From assembly GCA_900313845.1 (NCBI GenBank), contig OMTC01000056.1:1-8463 (forward strand): 8,463 nt of DNA, written 5' to 3'. Shown here piece by piece: positions 4,438 to 8,463 of this stretch (position 1 is the first letter of the stretch; the number at the start of each line of letters is the position of its first letter). Below the pieces are notes generated by a model, which made no database searches, was not told where the DNA came from, and saw only the letters and a program-made list of their open reading frames with translations. The DNA is from an uncultured Prevotellaceae bacterium (lineage in GTDB: Bacteria > Bacteroidota > Bacteroidia > Bacteroidales > Bacteroidaceae). The position numbers and the translations under genes are program-made.

Positions 4438-5514
4438 ATGAGAAATACGTTTGGCAATATATTTACTCTGACTACCTTTGGCGAAAGTCATGGCGAAGGG
4501 GTAGGGGGTGTGATTGACGGTATGCCAGCAGGCATTGCTGTCGATTTGGACTTTATTCAAAGTGAATTGGACCGCCGCAAACCAGGACAAAGCAAAATAA
4601 CCACATCACGTGCTGAATGTGACAAGGTGGAAATCCTTTCAGGAGTGTTTGAAGGGCGTACCACTGGATGCCCGATAGGTTTTCTCGTGAGGAACACCAA
4701 CCAGCATTCCCACGATTATGAGAATGTTCGCAATGTGTTCCGTCCTTCTCATGCTGATTTCACTTACACACAGAAATATGGACTGCGAGACCATCGGGGA
4801 GGAGGGCGTTCTTCTGCCCGTGAAACGATTTCGCGCGTAGTGGGAGGTGCTTTTGCCAAATTAGCATTACGTCAACTTTCCATCGATGTTACGGCTTATA
4901 CATCTCAAGTGGGAGATATTGCCATCGGCAGAGATTATCATCAGTTTGATTTCACTGAGATAGAAAAGAATCCTGTGCGTTGTCCAGACCCAGAGGCTGC
5001 CAAGCGGATGGAAGAACTGATTTTGTCGGTGAAAGCAGATGGAGATACCATTGGTGGTGTTATCACTTGTGTCATTAAGGGATGCCCAGTGGGATTGGGA
5101 GAACCTGCCTTCGGAAAACTTCATGCAGCATTGGGTGGTGCCATGTTGAGCATCAATGCTGTGAAAGGCTTCGAATATGGTGAAGGCTTTGCTGGAGTTT
5201 CACAGCGTGGGTCTGAGCAAAACGACATTTTCTTCAATGACAATGGAGTCATTTCCACTCGCTCAAATCATAGTGGAGGCATTCAAGGAGGCATCAGCAA
5301 TGGACAAGACATTTATTTTCGTGTTGCCTTCAAACCTGTAGCTACTTTACTACGGGAACAACCTACGGTGGATAAGGATGGCAATGAAACTATGCTCGAA
5401 GTGAAAGGACGACACGACCCTTGTGTGTTGCCTCGAGCAGTGCCTGTGGTAGAAGCAATGGCAGCTATGACGATTCTCGATTATTACCTTATTAATAATA
5501 CTATAACAATATGA
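4438..5514 (+). CDS. aroC: chorismate synthase
   Basis: AroC converts 5-enolpyruvylshikimate-3-phosphate to chorismate, using reduced FMN, as the last shared step of aromatic biosynthesis. The 358-residue length is normal. All three family signatures are present: GESHGEGVGGVIDGMP (15-30, with H18 near the FMN), RDHRGGGRSSARETISRVVGG (117-137), and GRHDPCVLPRAVPVVEAM (324-341, with D327 of the substrate site). FRPSHADFTY (101-110) carries the second active-site histidine H105, in a variant of the usual R-P-G-H-A-D. The gene begins 39 nt after slyD and its TGA overlaps the ssb ATG by 4 bp, indicating translational coupling. No other shikimate genes are in view. Confidence 0.97.
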   Translation: MRNTFGNIFTLTTFGESHGEGVGGVIDGMPAGIAVDLDFIQSELDRRKPGQSKITTSRAECDKVEILSGVFEGRTTGCPIGFLVRNTNQHSHDYENVRNVFRPSHADFTYTQKYGLRDHRGGGRSSARETISRVVGGAFAKLALRQLSIDVTAYTSQVGDIAIGRDYHQFDFTEIEKNPVRCPDPEAAKRMEELILSVKADGDTIGGVITCVIKGCPVGLGEPAFGKLHAALGGAMLSINAVKGFEYGEGFAGVSQRGSEQNDIFFNDNGVISTRSNHSGGIQGGISNGQDIYFRVAFKPVATLLREQPTVDKDGNETMLEVKGRHDPCVLPRAVPVVEAMAAMTILDYYLINNTITI

Positions 5515-5933
5515 ATAAAGTGATGCTAATAGGCAACGTGGGACAAGACCCCGTTGTTAGATATTTAGATAATGGCGTTTGTGTGGCATCTGTTCGCCTT
5601 GCTACCACAGAACGAGGCTATACTTTGCAGAATGGAACACAAGTGCCAGATCGCACTGAATGGCACTCTCTGATATTTTGGCGCAAACAAGCAGAAACCG
5701 TTGAGAAGTTTGTCCACAAGGGTGATAAACTCTACGTGGAGGGAAAAATTCAGTCTCGCAAATATGATGATAGACAAGGTGTTACGCATCAAGTTGTTGA
5801 GATTATGGTGGACCAAATGGAAATGCTCACTCCACGTTCTTCTACTCCTGCAACTGCTAACGATGCTCCTCAACAAACGCCGACTCAGCAAGTGGTGACT
5901 CCATCACAGAATGATGACGAACCACCATTCTAA
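5511..5933 (+). CDS. ssb: single-stranded DNA-binding protein
   Basis: SSB coats single-stranded DNA during replication and repair, and recruits partners through its acidic C-terminal tip. Residues 1-107 form the OB fold, beginning MNKVMLIGNVGQDPVVRYLDNG. DNA-stacking aromatics include W51 and W57 in TEWHSLIFW, and the strand YVEGKIQSRKYDD is typical. A Pro/Thr/Gln-rich linker (108-133) leads to DDEPPF (135-140), the conserved partner-binding tip (DDDIPF in E. coli). At 140 residues it is slightly short because the linker is short. The ATG lies inside the aroC terminator (ATGA overlap), so translation is probably coupled. In my recollection ssb of Bacteroidetes more often follows mutY, so the aroC coupling is a local arrangement. 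Confidence 0.95.
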   Translation: MNKVMLIGNVGQDPVVRYLDNGVCVASVRLATTERGYTLQNGTQVPDRTEWHSLIFWRKQAETVEKFVHKGDKLYVEGKIQSRKYDDRQGVTHQVVEIMVDQMEMLTPRSSTPATANDAPQQTPTQQVVTPSQNDDEPPF

Positions 5934-5989
5934 AGCGTGAAGCATATAGAGTATATTTCTCATTCTCTCATTTTCTCAATTTCAAAGAA

Positions 5990-6625
5990 GTGTTATATTT
6001 CACAAAAAGATTTACAGGTTGGCGCATCGCCATTTGGCATGTTACAGAAACGATAGATGAGCTGTATAGCTTGTTCCCAGACGATGATGTAGTTCGCACC
6101 GAAGCCGAGAAGCGTTTCCGTGCTCCTTCTCGTATTTTGGAATGGGTGGCAGTGCGTGCGTTGCTCTATGATATGTTGGACCGCCAAGTGCCAATACTTT
6201 ATCGTGATAATGGTGCGCCTTATCTTCCTGATTATGAGCATCTCGACATCAGCATTAGCCACACTATGGGCTATGTCGCAGTTGCCTTGGCTGAGGAAGG
6301 AGAAATCGGTATCGACATTGAGCAGAAGGGGGAAAGGGTGATGCGTGTCAAGAGTAGATTTGTGAGGGAAGATGAAAGAGCCGAAACTCTTGACCAAATG
6401 CTTTTGCATTGGTCGGCTAAGGAAACGGCTTTCAAGATGCTCAACCGTGATAAGGTGGATTTCTTGAAGCATTTTCATATTCAGCCTTTTGATATTGATG
6501 AAACCGAGGAGGGACAATTCCTTCTTCAGGAAACCAAGACGAATGATGAGCGTTTGTTTCAGATTCACTACAAGATTTTTCCAGATTTTGTTCTGACATA
6601 CTCTCATCGAGTATTCGAAGATTAG
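5990..6625 (+). CDS. 4'-phosphopantetheinyl transferase (Sfp/AcpT superfamily)
   Basis: PPTases move the 4'-phosphopantetheine arm of CoA onto a serine of acyl- or peptidyl-carrier proteins, turning them into active holo forms. The 211-residue length suits a compact Sfp-type monomer. The magnesium and catalytic motifs are visible: IGIDIEQKGER (107-116, with D109 and E111) and LLHWSAKETAFKML (138-151, with W141, K144 and E145). The N-terminal half has the substrate-pocket blocks RILEWVAVRALL (48-59) and HLDISISHTMGYVAVAL (84-100). The start is GTG at 5990: no in-frame ATG lies between the ssb stop and codon 62, and MLYFTKRF fits family N-termini. Position 146 is Thr where Ala or Ser is usual. 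It starts 56 nt after ssb, across a T/C-rich gap, and precedes kdsA by 32 nt. Its carrier-protein partner is not visible. Confidence 0.88.
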   Translation: MLYFTKRFTGWRIAIWHVTETIDELYSLFPDDDVVRTEAEKRFRAPSRILEWVAVRALLYDMLDRQVPILYRDNGAPYLPDYEHLDISISHTMGYVAVALAEEGEIGIDIEQKGERVMRVKSRFVREDERAETLDQMLLHWSAKETAFKMLNRDKVDFLKHFHIQPFDIDETEEGQFLLQETKTNDERLFQIHYKIFPDFVLTYSHRVFED

Positions 6626-6657
6626 TCTTTCTGGATATTTAACTAACTAAACAAATT

Positions 6658-7407
6658 ATGGTTTTTATTGCAGGTCCATGTGTTATTGAGTCAGCAGAGG
6701 TTCTTGAAACAGTTGCTGAGGAATTGGTGCGACTCAATCAAAAGTATCATATTGATATCATCTTTAAATCCTCTTTCGATAAGGCAAACCGCACGTCGAT
6801 TCGTTCTTATCGAGGTCCAGGACTTGAGAAGGGATTGCAGATGCTGGCTGATATTCATTCGAAGTATCAGTTGCGCACCCTTACCGACATTCATGAGTCT
6901 TACCAAGCAAAGCCTGCTGGAGAAGTAGTAGATGTGCTTCAGATTCCTGCATTTCTCTGCCGTCAAACGGATTTGCTCGTAGCAGCAGCAAAGACTGGTA
7001 AAATTGTGAATATCAAGAAGGCACAGTTTCTATCGGGACTCGACATGGAATATCCTGTGCAGAAAGTACGTGAGAGTGGAAATGAGCAGGTTTGGTTAAC
7101 GGAACGAGGTAATATATACGGTTATAATAATCTGGTTGTGGATTTTAGAAACATTCCAGATATGAAACGTTTCACCGATACTGTCATCATGGATTGCACA
7201 CATTCTGTGCAGCGTCCTGGTGCAGCAGGAGGAAAGACAGGAGGTAATCGAGAATATGTGCCAGCCATGGCACTTGCTGCCAAAGCATTTGGTGCGAATG
7301 GTTTCTTTTTTGAAGTACATCCCGACCCAGACCACGCCTTGAGTGACGGACCAAATATGCTTCACCTTTCAGACCTTGAAAAGGTAATTCAGAGTCTTCT
7401 TTCATAA
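6658..7407 (+). CDS. kdsA: 3-deoxy-D-manno-octulosonate-8-phosphate (KDO-8-P) synthase, metal-dependent type
   Basis: KdsA condenses phosphoenolpyruvate with D-arabinose-5-phosphate to give KDO-8-P, the precursor of the LPS inner-core sugar KDO. The protein is a 249-residue TIM barrel, short but complete. IAGPCVIES (4-12) has Cys8 where metal-independent enzymes such as E. coli KdsA have Asn. With H182 (MDCTHSVQRPG), E219 (FFFEVHPDPD) and D230 (ALSDGPN) it reproduces the metal ligands I recall for Aquifex KdsA (C11, H185, E222, D233), all shifted by three residues. KSSFDKANRTS (37-47) and RGPGLEKGL (52-60) form the PEP and sugar-phosphate site. It lies 12 nt ahead of kdsD, which makes its substrate. 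Confidence 0.96.
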   Translation: MVFIAGPCVIESAEVLETVAEELVRLNQKYHIDIIFKSSFDKANRTSIRSYRGPGLEKGLQMLADIHSKYQLRTLTDIHESYQAKPAGEVVDVLQIPAFLCRQTDLLVAAAKTGKIVNIKKAQFLSGLDMEYPVQKVRESGNEQVWLTERGNIYGYNNLVVDFRNIPDMKRFTDTVIMDCTHSVQRPGAAGGKTGGNREYVPAMALAAKAFGANGFFFEVHPDPDHALSDGPNMLHLSDLEKVIQSLLS

Positions 7408-7419
7408 AACTAACATTCA

Positions 7420-8367
7420 ATGCAACCACGAATAACTGCCATACAAGCACTTCGCGATGAGGCAAAAGCCTTGTTGGACCTCATCCCTCAGCTCGATGAT
7501 ACTTTCGATCGAGTGGTAGAACTTATTTACGAATGTACGGGACATGTTGTCGTTACGGGAGTGGGGAAGTCGGGACATGTTGGAGCCAAAGTAGCTGCCA
7601 CTTTAGCCAGTACGGGTACTCCTTCCTTCTATATCAACCCACTCGATGCACTTCATGGGGACCTCGGAATGATTACAGCCAACGACATCCTTTTGCAGAT
7701 TTCCAATTCTGGAAACACGGATGAGTTGCTGCGTATCATTGCGTCGTTGGAAGAAAGAAAGATTCCAGTAGTTTCCATGACAGGAAATCCCGATTCACTC
7801 ATTGCCCGCCATTCTCATTATCACATTCTTTGTAGTGTAGCAAAAGAGGCTTGTCCACTCAATTTGGCACCAACCTCTTCAACCACGGCACAAATGGCAA
7901 TGGGTGATGCGTTGGCAATAGCCTTGATGGAAAAGCGCAAATTCAAAGCCAATGATTTTGCTTTGTTCCATCCTGCTGGTTCATTAGGAAGGAAATTGGT
8001 AACTCGAGTGCGCGATGTGATGTACACGGATAATTTCCCAATAATTCCATCAGATATGCTTCTCGTGGATGCAATTATCGACATCAGTAAGGGGAAACTC
8101 GGCTTGGGTGTTGTGATGAAAGACGATAAGATTCAAGGTATTATTACCGATGGTGACATTCGTAGAGCTGTGGAAGGTGCAAAGGAAAACTTCCTCAATG
8201 TGACAGTTGAAGATGTGATGACGCGCCATCCAAAGATGATTAATCCAGATGCCAAACTCACGCAGATTCAGTATATGTTCCGACACCACAAAATCCATTC
8301 ACTCTTGGTGGTAGATGAGCAACAGCATCTGATAGGTATTGTTGACTATTTTGCAATTATGAACTAA
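7420..8367 (+). CDS. kdsD: D-arabinose-5-phosphate isomerase (KdsD/KpsF)
   Basis: KdsD interconverts D-ribulose-5-phosphate and D-arabinose-5-phosphate, supplying the sugar for KdsA. The 315-residue protein has an SIS domain (about 35-170) followed by two CBS domains (about 197-250 and 262-315). The SIS core shows VVTGVGKSGHVGAKVAATLAS (44-64), LHGDLGMI (78-85), SNSGNTDELL (95-104), LNLAPTSSTTAQMAMGDALA (148-167) and FHPAGSLGRKL (183-193). K50, E102, E143 and H184 match the E. coli KdsD active residues K59, E111, E152 and H193 at a constant offset of nine. The CBS pair (DVMYTDNFPIIP and DVMTRHPKMINP are the repeat openings) probably senses a nucleotide sugar, as proposed for the family. It is the last gene of the run; the hairpin at 8384-8461 follows. 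Confidence 0.96.
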   Translation: MQPRITAIQALRDEAKALLDLIPQLDDTFDRVVELIYECTGHVVVTGVGKSGHVGAKVAATLASTGTPSFYINPLDALHGDLGMITANDILLQISNSGNTDELLRIIASLEERKIPVVSMTGNPDSLIARHSHYHILCSVAKEACPLNLAPTSSTTAQMAMGDALAIALMEKRKFKANDFALFHPAGSLGRKLVTRVRDVMYTDNFPIIPSDMLLVDAIIDISKGKLGLGVVMKDDKIQGIITDGDIRRAVEGAKENFLNVTVEDVMTRHPKMINPDAKLTQIQYMFRHHKIHSLLVVDEQQHLIGIVDYFAIMN

Positions 8368-8383
8368 AATAGTTCCGCCATAT

Positions 8384-8461
8384 AAATTAAAAAGTAAAAG
8401 GTAAAAATTAAAAACTAACTTTGACGTTGGCTTTTATTTTTTACCTTTTACTTTTTAATTT
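8384..8461. terminator. very long AT-rich hairpin terminator after kdsD
   Basis: The outer 24 bp pair perfectly (8384-8407 with 8438-8461). After a T/T mismatch the stem continues for 5 bp, and after an A/C mismatch for 5 more (8415-8419 with 8426-8430, including one T-G wobble). The loop is the 6-nt TTTGAC at 8420-8425. The full structure is about 34 paired bases over 78 nt, and either strand ends in T-rich sequence. That is much longer than a standard intrinsic terminator. The window ends two bases beyond it. Confidence 0.8.
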
Positions 8462-8463
8462 TG

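Noticed and set aside
4141..4590. 149-codon minus-strand frame across slyD and aroC
   Set aside because: It spans the 3' end of one real gene, the gap and the start of another. The Thr/Ser/Ala repeats are just the antisense of the Cys/Gly tail codons.
5993..6607. 204-codon minus-strand frame opposite the PPTase gene
   Set aside because: It is a shadow of the PPTase gene, which shows all catalytic motifs on the plus strand; the antisense translation has no family features.

Overview
The window reads as core chromosome of a Bacteroidales bacterium, most likely Prevotella or a close relative. The reasons are protein content and signals. The Skp/OmpH homologue is predicted to be a lipoprotein, there is a putative auto-transporter adhesin head-domain (DUF2807) lipoprotein, and the SlyD protein has a cysteine-only tail. 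Starts lack clear Shine-Dalgarno sites, and exact TAnnTTTG -7 boxes (the Bacteroidetes promoter element) sit in both divergent intergenic regions. I see no phage, transposase, CRISPR array, tRNA or rRNA.

Layout. Positions 1-205 hold what may be the last codons of an upstream plus-strand gene, two tandem copies of a 39-bp-period hairpin repeat, and a bidirectional terminator. On the minus strand, 206-1080 carries a two-gene unit: a 69-residue single-pass membrane protein followed by a Skp/OmpH-like periplasmic chaperone. A divergent regulatory region (1081-1220) leads to pepD on the plus strand (1221-2681), an M20-family dipeptidase closed by a 21-bp perfect hairpin. A heptamer array then abuts the stop of a minus-strand DUF2807 lipoprotein (2797-3621).

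A second divergent promoter region (3622-3804) contains a small hairpin and a possible 20-codon cysteine-rich upstream ORF. It feeds a run of six plus-strand genes: slyD, aroC, ssb, a 4'-phosphopantetheinyl transferase, kdsA and kdsD (3805-8367). The gaps are 39, -4, 56, 32 and 12 nt. A very long AT-rich hairpin terminator (8384-8461) ends the run.

The six-gene run looks like one transcription unit. kdsD (ribulose-5-P to arabinose-5-P) and kdsA (arabinose-5-P plus PEP to KDO-8-P) are consecutive steps of lipopolysaccharide inner-core synthesis. aroC makes chorismate, also from a PEP-fed pathway. The PPTase activates carrier proteins, SSB serves replication and SlyD folds proteins and handles metals. 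On the minus strand, Skp is an envelope folding factor, so envelope biogenesis is the loose theme.

I did not find an obviously new system. The least explained items are the cysteine-rich upstream ORF ahead of the cysteine-tailed SlyD, the uncharacterised small membrane protein paired with lipoprotein Skp, the in-phase 39-bp repeats behind the upstream gene, and the family of AT-rich palindromes and heptamers at gene ends.
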